This document shows positions 36,959-49,551 of a stretch of DNA of 64,000 bases, piece by piece (the first letter of the stretch is position 1; each line of letters begins with the position of its first letter). Origin of the DNA: Agelaius tricolor (lineage: Eukaryota; Chordata; Aves; Passeriformes; Icteridae). Where the stretch lies: positions 5,222,001 through 5,286,000 of the forward strand of contig JALJCS010000034.1 in NCBI GenBank assembly GCA_023055355.1, in the 5' to 3' direction. The notes under the pieces are model-generated. The model made no database searches, was not told where the DNA came from, and saw only the letters and a program-made list of their open reading frames with translations. The position numbers and the translations under genes were made by a program.

Positions 36959-37954
36959 GCACTGAATGAAATTTTAAAGGCTTGCTTAATGAGACAATTC
37001 CTGACAGAGGCTCCCTGAGCCTTCATCTTCTCCCCTGTGTATGAGTTGGAGTGCTAATATTTCTGTAACCTTGCCCCTGGTGCAGCTTTGAATTCACTAC
37101 AGCGAGATGAATGTGCTCACAGGGATGTAAAAAGCCATTAATACCCAGCCAGGTCAGTAGGGCATTTATACACTGCACTCATTTTTGCTTTGGAGACCCT
37201 CCAGGAAAGGTTTTGGGCTGAAGAAATATCCATTTGGGTAAGGAAGTGCAGAGGAGCAGGGCATGGCTCTGCCTCAGGATAACGCTGCAGTTCAGCCCTG
37301 CAGAGCTCTCAGTGAGCTCCTGTTTGGCCATGCACTCCTCACCCCATCACAGTGCACACATGCAAGAGGCGCAGGCATGGACATGCCCTGGCACTCTCCT
37401 AAATTTAGAGTTTGGCAGATGTTTAAGCTCTCTTCTGCATGCTGAACTATATTTAGAAGGTGTGGCTCCAATAGCAAATCCTTTTCCCTCTATTCCCTGC
37501 GTTTAGACCTTTTGAGACATATTTATACTTTGCTCTGTACTAGCTATTGCCTAGACACATGGAGATATACTGCTTTTATGGTATTTTTTAATAGCAAACT
37601 AAATCTTCAGATATGGAACTGCAACTGCTGTTGTAGCATAGATTTATCACTGGGATTTTCTCTCGGTGTTTGGTCCATTAATCCATTGCAAAGACCCAAC
37701 AGCTTTTGGCTTTGAATTTCCCAGTGATGTAGCTTAGGTATAGGCTGTTTTCCTCAATCCTGCTCCTCATGGGCTAATGGCACACCAGGTTTCACAGCCA
37801 AAGTCCATCCATGATCCATGCTTTCCCTGAGTGCCACAGCTATTTACCTGACCCAGGTACAGAAGGAAGTGTCTAGGTCTCTGAGAAGAGAGTGTAGGCA
37901 CCATCCTTACATCATTCCCAGGGACAGATTCTGGTCACAAGCCCAGTCCTCTCT

Positions 37955-38036
37955 TGGAATCACAGACTTGTTTAGGTTGGAAAAGACTTCTAAGATCACT
38001 GACTCCAATTGTTAAACTATCTCTTCCAAGACCACA
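37955..38036 (-). mobile_element. CR1 LINE fragment, extreme 3' end
   Basis: On the plus strand it reads GGAATCACAGACTTG, then TTAGGTTGGAAAAGACTTC and a degenerate continuation, which is the reverse complement of the 'CTTTTCCAACC' type CR1 tail. About 80 bp remain. Confidence 0.82.
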
Positions 38037-38526
38037 ACACACTTTTCCCTTCCCCATAGCCTGAGCTGATTCTTGTGCTTAAATATGAAGGTACTGATGC
38101 TTCAGCAGGTATTGAAAGTAGTATTAGTAAAGTAGTAGCATTTTCAGATGCATTCTGTGCATAAATTAAAATAGTGTTTTGTTTAGTTTCATTGTTCAGA
38201 CTGAGTTGGAGGGGCACCTTCACATCTTTAACCCCACTTAAAGGCCATCAGGGGAACTTGGCTTACACCCAGCACCCTGGCGCTCCTTACAAGATCTGCT
38301 TTTCTTAGGAAGACAGGCTACAACTAGTGGGAAGGTCTGTGCATGCCAGAGGAGCAGTGGGCATGGTTCTGAGGAGCCCCAACCCCACACAGTGGGAAGA
38401 AACTCTCCATGTGCCCTCCATAAACCAGGGCGGCCTGCTCAGCCAGGCTCTGATTCTTCCTCTAAGCTCCAGGAGAGTGAGCTGGGGTGGGAATTCTCCT
38501 TTGCCTGTCTCTTCTCTCTGGGATTG

Positions 38527-38705
38527 TCTCATCAGGAATAACAAAGAGGAGGGTGCCAGCAGGCTGCTGTTCCATGGTTTGGGCACGTTGTGCAGCCTTG
38601 TGCCTCTGGTACCTGCCAAGGGTGCCAAGCCCTCACTAATGCTGATCTCAGATCGAGTGCTGTTGGCAGAAAATAGCAGAATAAAGTTATTCCTCATTTC
38701 TTCCT
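38527..38705 (-). repeat. 179-bp inverted repeat, copy B
   Basis: Reverse-complement partner of 35674-35852 with equal length and about two differences, both near the GAGGAATAACTTTATTC end. In this orientation it contains AATAAAG at 38690-38696, so the unit could derive from the 3' end of a transcript; that is speculation. Flanks of the two copies share nothing further, and I find no convincing target-site duplication. Confidence 0.9.
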
Positions 38706-39515
38706 CCTCCAGCATTCCACCCCCTGAGGAAAGGACTCTGCATTGATCCATGACTCAATGGGAAAAGCGACTTTTCTTTTCCATAGGTATCCAAAAGAGT
38801 TTAGTTCATTTTTCCCCTCTCATTTTTCTTCTCCTCCAAGCTCCCAGGCTGTGTGGAGCCATGCACCACCTGTAACTCTTATCTCCCTCCATGGGGATCC
38901 AGGTGCCCTTTAAACAGAGGATGGATTATTAACAACTCACAGCAAGAGGAGGGAAATTTAACACAGCAAACAGATCAAGCTGGAATTCTGTGAAGAGCTG
39001 ACTTGTCTTTTTTTTTTCCCCCTGCTGTCACTAGTCCACCTTCCTCCCTTCCTTTCTGCTGCTCACAGGAATATGGGGGGCCACATGGGAGGTGCCCATT
39101 TTGGAGGATGTTATGGAAAAGTTCTGGAGGATAAACACCAGGGAGAAATGTAATCTTACAGCAGAGTTTTTTGAACCTGAGCAAAGCCTCAGTCATTCAC
39201 ACAGGAGAAGCAGCATCTGTGGGCTCTGTCAGAGCATTTTCTTGTGCCTAGGAGTACCCAGGTTGTTCTGGTGCCAGTCTCTCATGGACTGCCCAGGAAA
39301 CACAAATAAACCCATGTGTCCCCAGGCTGTGACACAACAAGGAGTTCCCTTGCTTACAGCTGGTGTGGGGAATGCTTTTCCCAAGCCACACATGTCCTTT
39401 TATAGGGAGGAAAGGCTTGTGAGGGGGTTGTGAGCAGAAATGGCGTCTGGGCTTGCTCTGAGACCCCCTCCCAGCCTGTGCCAGGGTTCTCACCTCAGCA
39501 CGGGGACTGAGGTAG

Positions 39516-39521
39516 GACACT
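39516..39521. repeat. Left target-site duplication, LTR copy 2
   Basis: GACACT, matching 39821-39826 exactly. Confidence 0.9.
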
Positions 39522-39820
39522 TGTTGTCTCACATATCAAGAGCTCTATTATCAGTATAGTGCAAGGAATCCACATCACCAGAGTTTCATACCTCCTCCAT
39601 GTTTCTCACAGCCAGCTCCTCTAAGCACTGACTGCTCCTGGTCCTTGCAGCAGCCAACTGACTCCAGATCCCACCAATCCACTCTTTTATACCACTGCTC
39701 TTATTGGCTGTTAACATCACACCTGCTCCTGATCTTTAGTAATTGGTCCAGCTGCAACTCTTTAGGGGATAAGATTACATTCTACACCACCTTCATTTAC
39801 CCGTACTGTATCCCCCTACA
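39522..39820 (+). mobile_element. Solo LTR, same family (copy 2, short)
   Basis: A 299-bp relative of the 10232 element with the same TGTTGTC start and CCCTACA end. It is bounded by the perfect 6-bp duplication GACACT (39516-39521 and 39821-39826). It holds only one partial 58-bp module (about 38 bp from 39673), joined directly to GTTAACATCA, so the E-box end of the module is missing. Because the rest of the LTR is intact, this is either an array collapse or a form that predates the amplification. A polymorphic array lost during LTR-LTR recombination is also possible. There is no internal viral sequence. Confidence 0.92.
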
Positions 39821-39826
39821 GACACT
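39821..39826. repeat. Right target-site duplication, LTR copy 2
   Basis: GACACT directly after the terminal CA of the LTR, matching 39516-39521. Confidence 0.9.
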
Positions 39827-42800
39827 CGGTGTCTGGTGCTTTCTCAGCTCTCCCCAGTCCCACCAGCAGCAGGAAACCACTCCAGCAGAGCTGCCACCCC
39901 TCCTTGCTTTGGAGGAGATGACTTTGATGAGGCAGAGTGAGTGCAGGCTTCACCCTTGCTACTGGAAAGCTGTAGCTGAGGGTGGTCCAGAGGGCAGCCT
40001 CACATGTTCCAGGGAGGGAATGAAGGATTTATTTCCTTCTGTATCTTGCTCAGAACTTTCATAACTAATAAATTAAATGAGTACTTCCAAAAATGAAAAA
40101 AAAAAAAAAAAATTAAACATCTCTGGCTCACAGGGCTCTGAAAAAGAATCACAATCTCTCAAAATTTTTTTCCCTAGTCAGTTATTCAGATAGCACCCAA
40201 TAAAAAATGCAAAGCTGGATTGGTATGAGAGGTTGGAAAAGTTTTAGCTTAGAATAACATTAAACAATCAAAACACAGTAAAAGATAAATTCCTAGAGTG
40301 CAATTATGTTATGCCAAATGCAGACATGGCCATACATATTTGACACCTATAGCAGTTAGGAATTGTCTGATCCTGTAATATTTCTCAGATGATTAACTTC
40401 AGCTCAGATTTGTGCACTGCACAGAACCTGAGCCCAGTTGTTACCCATGTACTCCTGGGTGCCAGCCATGTGTTTCTTTTCACAAGGAATGTGCAACTGA
40501 ATAATCAAAGTGGTCAAGGAAAATCTGAAGCTGAAGACAGAAAAAGTCAACAGAATTCCAGTTTAAGGCAGTAATAAACTTGACATCTTTAAGGTCTTTT
40601 CTCTTTAAAATAAAGGAGAAAAAGAAAAATAGGTAGGATAGTTTATATCTTTCAGATTTACTTTTTCAGGGAGTTTTCAAATTCAGAGAGAAAAACCTCC
40701 AAACCCTGCGTATTTCAGTTCTTCAAAGACTTAAGTCTTGATATCACAAAACAGATAGACCTTGGACAGAAATGAAATGAAATTAGGAATGCTACATTCT
40801 ACTTAGATTCAAACACTGAAATTCAGAAAGTTGTCTATCATGATTTTAAAAAGTTGGTCTGTATAAAGTTTGTTGAGTGTGTTTTCAGTGTTGTTTCAGT
40901 CTCTTTTTTTTTTTTTGTGCAGTCTTTGCTTTACTAGGCTCAGAGAAAATTGCTTGAAGCAATGGTTTGTACTTTCAGATTCTGTGTTAAAATTGTTCCT
41001 CCAATATTAGATGTTGTCTCAATGTGCTTATATTTGTGTGCTGTATATTGAGAGATTGTACCTCTAGGTATACTCAAATGTTACTCCCCAAAAACAATGT
41101 ATTTCCCTGGAAAGCGTTTGGCATTGAAGGTGCAGTTTTTGACAATCATTTCCCAAAAGTGGCTGTTTTCCATGCAAAAGATTTATGCAGGCTGATAACT
41201 TGTTTGACACAGGCTGTCAGGGTGCTACCAAATGTTTAGTTACTCCCGAGATCTGCTGAGACAGATGCTGTGAGCTGGAGGTAAAAGCTCCTTTGCAATC
41301 ATCCCTCTGTCTTCCAGGAGACAGGCAAAAAGCACACACTGCTCCAGAATGGGCCAGGAGATATTTTTCTCTAATAAATATTTCTCAGAAAACGTGGAGA
41401 TGACACCATCCTTTCTGCAAGAACACCTCTTGTCCTGTGAGAACACATCTTATCCTGACACTTCCTCAAGATTTTCCATAGAGCCCCCATTGGGGAAGTG
41501 GAGGCGAATGGAAGAGAGGAGTAAGCCAGGAGCCTGCTGACAGATGGAAGCAGTAATTACCTGGCAGAGCTACCCAGGTTTGGCCTCTGGAAGCACAAGG
41601 GTGGTGCCTCCTCCTGCTTTTTAGCCTGCAGACATTTATTGCCCTTCGGTCGGATTTCCACGCTCCACCTCGCAAGGGTGGAACTCCATTGGCTTTGCTT
41701 AAATTATTACTGGTTTAGATATTGTTATGTCTTTGGAGACCCTCCAAATTCAGTCTAAACCACTGAGTTTTACATGGCTTCCACTCAAACCCATTAATTG
41801 GCATCGGTTCAGTTGAAACTTGGTCAAAGCTTGACATCAGCTTAGCATATATTTGTGAATTTTCAAAATGATGAGTGCTGGGTGACACATGTCCTCATCC
41901 TTTCCATTACTTCCTAATGGGAGGTGTATAACAAGCCAAATCTGATGTGCCTAAGTCAAAATAAATTCATTAAGTCCATTTTTATTTGCATTTTGTCAGG
42001 CTGTGATATTGATCTGCATTGCATTTTAAGACACAGGAACATTATGCCTATGTTCTGGGAGTGTTTATTGACCAAATACAGGTCAGCAGATGCTCAGCAA
42101 GCAGCTTTCACCTTTTGCCATTTTTTTCTCAACAAACAAGGTTGAATCATTTAGAATATTTCAGAAATAACATCGGTAAAAAAATACATGAGACTTCAGA
42201 GCTCTATAGGAGGAGAACATTTGACAAAAAGAAAGAAAAGTGTGCCCACTTTGAAAAATGGGAGTGAAGCAGCTGGAAAGTACCTGAGGAGTTTGCATTC
42301 TTGATTCCTCTTGGACTATTTGTGTCAACATCAAATAGCTTACCCATCATGAAATGCATCACACAAAGAAATGCAATAGGCAAATCAACATACCTGGATA
42401 TTTGGAGGATTCCACTGTATTGGTCACTCAGTGTGCTGCAAATCTACAAAGGAAATAAATCTATTCAACCTATTATTAACCTTTTCCCTTCCCCTCTTTC
42501 TTTTTCCCCCAAATCTAGCATTAAAGATAGGTCAAGAATTTTGCAGGTGGTGTTATAAGTTTAATGTGAAGCTTTAATCTAGAGTATAAGGTGTGGAAAC
42601 ATGCTTTTAATATGTGTGTGTGTGGAGACTGTTTTTATCAGGGGAAGTATTCCTCTGCCCTGGGGTTTTTGTTTGTTGCTTCAACTGAAGAAAATGAGGC
42701 TGTTAATTTTGAAAGCTTTAAATGACAGCCCAAGTTGATGAGGAATGGTGGGTGCTGCTGCTACCCATTCGCCCACACAATTTAATAATACAAATAATTA

Positions 42801-43699
42801 CAGAAATAATACAAAGTGCAAGTAGGCAGCAGCATCTTTGTCAGCTGTTTTTATAAAGAAGCCAGAAACCTTTGAAAGGAGAACAGTGGAGAGGAGAACA
42901 GGCACGCTGGGATATGGACCTGCTCTGTGTGAGCAAGGGATTTGAGAGCTGCTTTTCATCAGTTCATGCCAGCAGCAAGTTTCATCTCCAAAAGCCAAAA
43001 ATTTGGTTTTCATGGATTTAATTTCTAGCTAGTTGGAGCCTCTAATAGGAGTCTTGTCCCCTTCATGGAGGCCCTGGTGCTTTGAAAAGCGTAGCTTTTG
43101 CCATGCCTAATGCTGCTCTGCTTTTCTGCTATACTGAATAAACACAATCTGTTTCAACACTCACTTTTTCCTTCTGCTTAGTGCTTGGCACCCAATATTA
43201 ATAAAAGTTTGTTTTGTACAACTGTGTTTCCCTGCGTTTTCCACGAGGGATCATGTGGCTTCTGCATGCTCTGCTTTATGGTCAAGAGATACAGCTGGAG
43301 GGGATTTGGACATTATGCTCAGCATACATTAAGTTCAAATACACTTTTCCCATGCTTGGCCAGATTGTTTTCTGTGTAAAAGCTTGGCTTGTGGCTTGGG
43401 GAGCATGTGCCTGGCATGCTGGGGAGTGCTGGGGGAAGCAGGGGGACAGCTGAGAAACACATGGCTCCAAACCATGGTTTTTTTGCTTTCCTTATCCCCC
43501 AGAATTGCAGGAGCTGTGAGTTTAGAGCATCCCCCCAGGGCTTCTTTAAATTGCATCCAGCTGCAGTGGCCTCTGATGGGAATAGTCCATCACAGCGGTC
43601 AGCAACGCCAACCAGCTCCCAGGCACAGCTCCCACATCCCTGGGCTGGGCTCTGGCCATCCCCAGGGGCTGGGGGAATTATTATTTCTCCAAACATATT

Positions 43700-43773
43700 G
43701 TTGGACCTCGTGCTATCCCAATAAAAATTAAGACAGAGTTCTGAATTTTTATTGGGATAGCACAAGGTCCAGC
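43700..43773. repeat. Strong hairpin, 30-bp arms and 14-nt loop
   Basis: Arm 43700-43729 and arm 43744-43773 are reverse complements over 30 positions with two base differences. As plus-strand RNA these are one G-U wobble and one C-A mismatch. The loop is 43730-43743. The geometry is compatible with a pre-miRNA-like or other foldback, or a very short inverted-repeat element. Pairing is weak beyond the arms, so a full pri-miRNA stem is not demonstrated. There is no conserved miRNA seed I recognise. Confidence 0.85.
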
Positions 43774-45282
43774 ATCCCACAGGAGAGAATCCTGCCAGGT
43801 GACACAAGGGGGATGGTGATGGCAGCACTGCCAGGGGACCTGGCTCCACAAAGGGACTTTAACAGTGCTTACAGCTCACTGCAGAATGTGTTCTTAATGG
43901 GATTAAGGTCACCCAAGTGACATGGCCGTGACAGAAGGCAACAGGAAAATCTATGGCCTGGTGTGTCAATAGCAGTGGAATAACATGGGGATTATGCAGT
44001 TATTTTCAAGAGCAAGTTAACAATCAGGGAGCAGCCATGCATTAAAACATTTATAGACTGGAAATAACAGCTTCTTAACCTACTGTAAACACTGGGGTTT
44101 ACTTTTGCTAAACTGTTGTAAAACATGAACAGTAACGTGCACATTATATGACAACTCAGGGAAGACATAATAAATGCTAATTTAAGCTGAAACAGAGCAA
44201 ATTGAACAGGCTTGGGCTGTGGAGGCATCACCATCTAAATCTAGCACAGGGTTTGAACTGAAGGTGTTACAGCATGAAAGGTCAGAAGCATCCAGCAGCT
44301 TGTCACAAGGCTTGTTCTTTATGGAATAAGAATTCTCTTATGGAATCTTTTCCCCCTCAGTCCCTTCCTCCCACAAATCCTGGGAATATTAAGAAATGCA
44401 CAAACCAGATGACCTCTGTGGAAAGATGAATGAAGCTATTATAAAGAGATGAGTGTCTGCAGATGGGGAACAGTCATCCTTTTTGTTGCTTCCCTCTCAC
44501 TGTAAAGTCTAGGAATGAAATCATGGCCCCATTAGTGTCAGAGTGAATGTAGCCAGAGAAGTGATGGGTCAGGATACTCACCACTGTCTCAGGTGTACCA
44601 AAACTTGAGAATTTCACTTGGCGAACCCAAATAGGTCCTTATATTTCTGTTATTCCTGAGATTGCAGAGGCTCCCATAGATTATGCATTTCTCTTCACTG
44701 CCCACATCCTTGGTGGAATCTGGTCACAGCAGACCCTGGGCCTGCCCCTGTAATCCCATTCTCCTGTGGTGTGAAGAGGCAAGTCCCTTTTCCTTTAATT
44801 CTGTAGGGCTCTGCTGGAAAAACCCATCATGGAGTTTTGATAGCAGGAAGAGACAGAGAAATGACCAAACATATTGGGAAGAAAATCTGATAAGCAATCT
44901 CCTGGAATTGCACCTGTCACCCCACTCCAGATACCTTCCCATCCATGCTCTGCCCGATTTGGGAGGTGAACATCAAATTTGGCTTCCTATATCTTAAGGC
45001 AAATCCCTGCATTAATCAAAAGGGGACTGGCTTACTGACTTTCAAGCTCTCCTTTTGCCACTCTCATTTCTTCAGAGGATGCTTTTGGAAGTAAAATAAA
45101 ACCAAATATGAAATTAAGAAAATTAATAGCTCCCCACACCATGTTTCCTGCCCCGTACTCAAGCATGAGAGTATGCAGCTGATGGGAAAGAGATGAATAC
45201 ATTATTTTCTTTGATCTGCATATTTCTGTGCCTTTTTGTGTTTGTGTTTCTTCAGAAAATGGAGTTGGGAACATTCTGACTG

Positions 45283-45325
45283 TTGGGTTTGGGTTGTTTT
45301 GGTTTTTTTTTGTTTTTTTTTTTTA
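45283..45325. repeat. T/G low-complexity tract
   Basis: T runs with interspersed GG and G, similar in kind to the tract at 24.1 kb. No element body is visible. Confidence 0.8.
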
Positions 45326-46305
45326 AATTTACACTGCAAACAGCATGAAAGCATTTAGGTTTACACTATAGTCATTCCAGGAATGCCAAATTCAGCTTGC
45401 TTCACCTAAATTGCAGGCTTTAAACCTGATGGAGAGATCAGCTCAGATTTGAACCTCCAGCAATGTCAAAATGAAGTGAACGTGGGCTTTAACCCTCCTT
45501 TTTGAAATTGCTGATGATTTCAAGTACTCATCTAGAAGAAGTGCAAAGTCCTGCTTTTGCTGATCAGCCTCATTTTGTGGAATTTTCCAGAAAATAACAT
45601 GAAATGAAACAATAGTATCAGAAGAGTCAGACAGTCTGATTAAAGGTTACTAATGTTGTTTTCTTTCCTTTCCTTGGTTTCTGACTTATCTTGTTTTAGA
45701 ATGTTTTTCTAGGCAATGCCCAGCTCCGTGATCCATTGACTCCTGCATCCCTCCCAGCAGTGTTTCAGGGCTCAGGAGGTCTGACCAGTCCTTGCACTTC
45801 TCCTTTGAGCAGCACACTCAGCGCCATCACACCCTCAGCTTTTGTCTGTGCCTGGCAAATCTTCCCACTTGTGAAACAGCTCCTTGTGGAAAGGCCAGGA
45901 CCTGCCAGGTTTATGGAGAATCCAGTCTTCCAGCTAAAGAGCTGAGGAGGAGTGTCCCAAAACAGAAGTCAGGCCAGGACTTGCAGACATTGGTGTTTCC
46001 ACCCAGCTGGGTGATTTTATCACTGGAGCACAGAAGAGTGGGAAGTCACAGGGATTTTACAGGTGAGAGAACCGAGGCAGGCTGGTAGGTGAGTGTGAGG
46101 GAGATGTACAGTCTGCCCACACTGACACAACATTCCTGTTCAAAACCCAGAAAAGGGTTTCAAAAGGATAAAGGAGGATAAAGCAACACAGGTGAAGACC
46201 AAGGACAGGACTCAGCACCTCTGTAATGGGTGTGAAGGGTACAGTGGGTGGAGGGACTGTTCACAAGGTCATATATCACAAGTTATAGCAGAAAATATTT
46301 CCTGG

Positions 46306-46487
46306 GAGGCCCTAGCACAGGTTGCCAAGATAACCTGAGGATGTCCCATCTTTGGAAGTGTTCCAGGCCAGGTTTCACAGGGCTTGGAGCAGCCTGGTCT
46401 AGGGGAAGGTGTCCCTGCCCGTGGCAGGTGGGTTGGAACAAGATGATCTTTCCAACCAAAATCATTCTGTGAATCTGTGACTCTGTT
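46306..46487 (+). mobile_element. CR1 LINE fragment, 3' end
   Basis: Plus-strand CR1 tail with GCCTGGTCTAGGGGAAGG, GTCCCTGCCCGTGGCAGG and a GATGATCTTTCCAACC-type end. Three terminal octamers follow (ATTCTGTG, AATCTGTG, ACTCTGTT) at 46464-46487. It is 5'-truncated and about 180 bp long. Confidence 0.92.
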
Positions 46488-49111
46488 CTATTATTGCAGA
46501 AATGAAAAGTCACAGAAGGATCAAAGTTTAGATTCAGTCCAGAGAAAAGCTGCTACTCTCAGAAAGATGCTCCAAAAATGAAAATAGTCCATAAAGACAA
46601 TCAGAGATTGGAATCATATGTTCCTTGAAATGAAGCAAGTCACTGGCTGCCTTGACAAGGCTTCACAGGGAGCAGAAGGTGAAGGAAATGAGAGAGGAAA
46701 TGCTATTTTCATGTCCCAAATTCATTTCTATATACAGTACAAGAACCAGTCACTTGAGTTGTTAAATGCCCTGCAAGTTTCTCTTCTTTTTCCTCGAAAA
46801 GGTGACTCATGGAGTTGTGTGGTGCCAAGACAAACTCATTTATTCCCCTTCACTGAGCATTTTACTTTTCCTGCAGTGTACCCTGCAGGAAAGCTGAGAG
46901 TTATTGGGGCTGTCAGGATTTCTCTGTTAGGACCAATCCATTTCTATTACTTCTTTCTGTAAATTTTAATTGTTATTCCCTTTCCTGTATAACTTGAATA
47001 ACATAAGCTGTATAAAAATAAAGAGCATAACACTCAGGAAGGAAACAGATATGCAGTGAAACAAGAATAATAGTACACAGTGGTAAAATAAAAAAAAAAT
47101 GCTGTGAGATGACTTTTCAGATCAATGAAATGTTTGTACAGGATGTTGAATTTCATGTCACAGCATCAGCTAAGTTTTCTCAATCAATAGAAATTTCTTT
47201 TTTGTTGGGTGAAAAGATACAGCAAAGAAAGGATGGAGTGGCATGAGGTACAAGTGTAGTAATGTGGAATGCCAGGTTGATCATCCATAAATGCCTAATG
47301 GCCATTTCCTGAGGATTACAAACCCAGACTACTGTTTAAATAACATCCTGGTTTCTGTGAAAAAACTGACAGAATAATAAAATTTATCTCTCCCAGTTAA
47401 GTATGACAAATGTCCTCTGGAGAAGGGCTGAGCTTTGTGAAGCCATACACGCTGGTGGGTGTCTGGAATTCCATGTGTTTTTATATGATGCCATGGCTGA
47501 CTGTTCAATTGCCTCCCACAGAACCAGTCGTGCAAGAGGAGAAGGAGACTGATATGAAATAAAGCTGAGCCTGTGCACTGCTTCAATTTTAGAAATGAGA
47601 GCCTTGTATCTGTTGGGTTATGAATTCTCACATCATTGACTCCCACAGTCCGAGCTGGGATCAATGCTCTGCTCTATGAACTATTATTAGAACTATTATT
47701 CCCTGGGCTGGAAACAACCCTCTCCTTTCTGCCATACCAGAGGAGTGCTCTAATTGCTGGCCCTCGGGGCCAGTCCCTCTCCCTCTTTGAGCCTTGCTGG
47801 AATGGTTAAATATTCAACAGGGGTAAAAGAGACAGCCCACAGCCTGACCAGCAAGGGGAGAGATGGGGAAAGGATCAGGGATAGAAGGGTAAGGAAGTGA
47901 GTGTGGGTTTTCCACTGGTTTTTTATAGGAACCTGAATTTTGACAGCTGATTGGGTTCCAGCCCTGCCTGGAATTCTCTGAGCAAAAGAGAGAATTCCCC
48001 CCATGAAATCCATTTATTTTTCTGCTAATCAAGTGAGTGCCCAAGGCATTTCTCTGCCTGACTTAGGGCAGCCTGCAGGTCCTGATAGATACCTGCTCTG
48101 GTTTGGTGTTCTCTTTGTACAGAAATTCCCTGCTGGACATGAGAAGTCTGCCATAAAATGTCTGTTTCTGCAAAATTAATTGAAATTGCTGTTGGTCACC
48201 TTCCCTGAAGATGTACAGGGAGTCTTCAATTAACCTTTGTGAATTCTTTACTAATACTTTGTTATGATTTAAATATGGGGGGGAGGGGGAATGACATGAC
48301 TGGATTTCTGTTGCTTTTTGGAGAGTAAATTATTCCAATACACCTGTGTATAGCATGATGCCTCCAGCTGCAATTTTTCAGGCTTATAAACATCTATAAA
48401 TTGGCATGCAGCTACTTACAGCATTTTTGCATGTCCTTTTCCACATGATGTTTTGTTCCAGATTACAGAGTGCTGTCTGGTGTCTCTAAGCATATAATTT
48501 GTAGCAACAAACACATACAAATATATGTGCCTCAGCCATATATTTATAATAGATGCTGGGAAGAAGCTGGCTTGCTAATCCTGCACTAAAAGCCTCGGTT
48601 ATTTTGTGCAGGATTTCACCCTCAGCAGTGGCTCTAACAATTTCTGCTCCTATCTCAGATTCTAGCTGCTGGATAATATTTTCTTTTTCCTAGTCAGGCT
48701 AATATGCTTTTAAACTTTTTCAGCAGGCTTTTCTGTGCTCAAGATGTTGCTTAAGTACAGATGCTATTCTCAAGTTTCCATTACATTGAAACCCAGAGGA
48801 ATTTATACCCAAAGCAGTAATGCTGGTTTTGCATCCACAGCCAACTGCTGGCAACACTAGCAAATATAAATCTGGTTTGTGCTGCAGTGTCAGGTCAACC
48901 AAGGATCTCCCACAGCATTTCAAGCTCTTTCCAGACCAGAAAATAAATAGTGATGCTGCCTCTAGTATCCAGGCGATTTAACCTCTGGAATCTATCTCCA
49001 GGTAGCATTAGTGGAGAAAACCTGGATATTGCCATCCCTGAGTCTGGATTTGGGGGTCTCATATTAGTGAGTATTTGAACCAGCCCTGTTGCACAGATAA
49101 TGAGGAATGCC

Positions 49112-49117
49112 ATTTAT
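49112..49117. repeat. Left target-site duplication, LTR copy 3
   Basis: ATTTAT, identical to 49546-49551. Confidence 0.88.
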
Positions 49118-49545
49118 TGTTGCCTTATATATCAAGAGTTCTATTATCATTATAGTGCAAGGAATCCATATCACCAGAGTTTCATACCTCCTCCATGTTT
49201 CTCACAGGCAGCTCCTCTAAGCACTGACTGCTCCGGGTCCTTGCAGCAGCCAACTGACTCCAGATCCCACCAATCCACTCTTTTATACCACTGCTCTTAT
49301 TGGCTACAGGTGTGACTCCAGATCCCACCAATCCACTCTTTTATGCCACTGCTCTTATTGGCTACAGGTGTGGCTCCAGAGCCCACCAATCCACTCTTTT
49401 ATACCACTGCTCTTATTGGCTACAGGTGTGGCCTGTTAACATCAGGCCTGCTCCTGATCTTTAGTAATTGGTTCAGCTGCAACTCGTTGGGGGATAAGAT
49501 TACATTCTATACCAATTTCATTTACCCATACTGTATCCCCCTACA
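49118..49545 (+). mobile_element. Solo LTR, same family (copy 3)
   Basis: A 428-bp relative of the 10232 and 39522 elements, starting TGTTGCC and ending CCCTACA, with the perfect 6-bp duplication ATTTAT at 49112-49117 and 49546-49551. It carries about 2.8 of the 58-bp modules. Its first bases and some internal positions differ from the other two, consistent with independent insertion of a related subfamily. No internal viral region is present and the orientation is the same as in the other two copies. Confidence 0.92.
49269..49432 (+). repeat. 58-bp minisatellite in LTR copy 3, about 2.8 units
   Basis: Units start at 49269, 49327 and 49385, the last truncated after 48 bp at the same internal point as in copy 1. 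The first unit has GGTGTGACTCC instead of GGTGTGGCTCC and the second has TTTTATGCC instead of TTTTATACC. The unit end point is therefore fixed while unit number varies. Confidence 0.94.
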
Positions 49546-49551
49546 ATTTAT
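49546..49551. repeat. Right target-site duplication, LTR copy 3
   Basis: ATTTAT directly after the terminal CA, identical to 49112-49117. Confidence 0.88.

Larger units (their letters stand above)
39827..49111. other. Gene-free unique DNA
   Basis: No gene is supported. Apart from the separately listed hairpin at 43.7 kb and CR1 at 46.3 kb it holds A/T runs (near 40097-40112, 40907-40918, 45283-45325, 47090-47099) and a G-rich patch near 48278-48290. A minus-strand frame of 176 codons at 43319-43849 overlaps plus-strand frames of 115 and 111 codons in a GC-richer stretch; none resembles a known protein. Confidence 0.65.

Noticed and set aside
36758..37026. Poly-isoleucine frames on both strands
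   Set aside because: Translation of the (AAT)n microsatellite.
35674..38705. Inverted repeats as ends of a DNA transposon
   Set aside because: Arms are internal-looking, the 2.7 kb between them shows no transposase frame, and no matching target-site duplication flanks the pair.
10826..39521. LTR copies 1 and 2 as the two ends of one large provirus
   Set aside because: Each copy has its own different, perfect 6-bp duplication on both sides, so they are independent solo insertions, and no retroviral genes lie between them.
43319..43849. 176-codon minus-strand frame
   Set aside because: It overlaps open frames on the other strand in GC-richer DNA, crosses the 43.7 kb hairpin and shows no recognisable domain.
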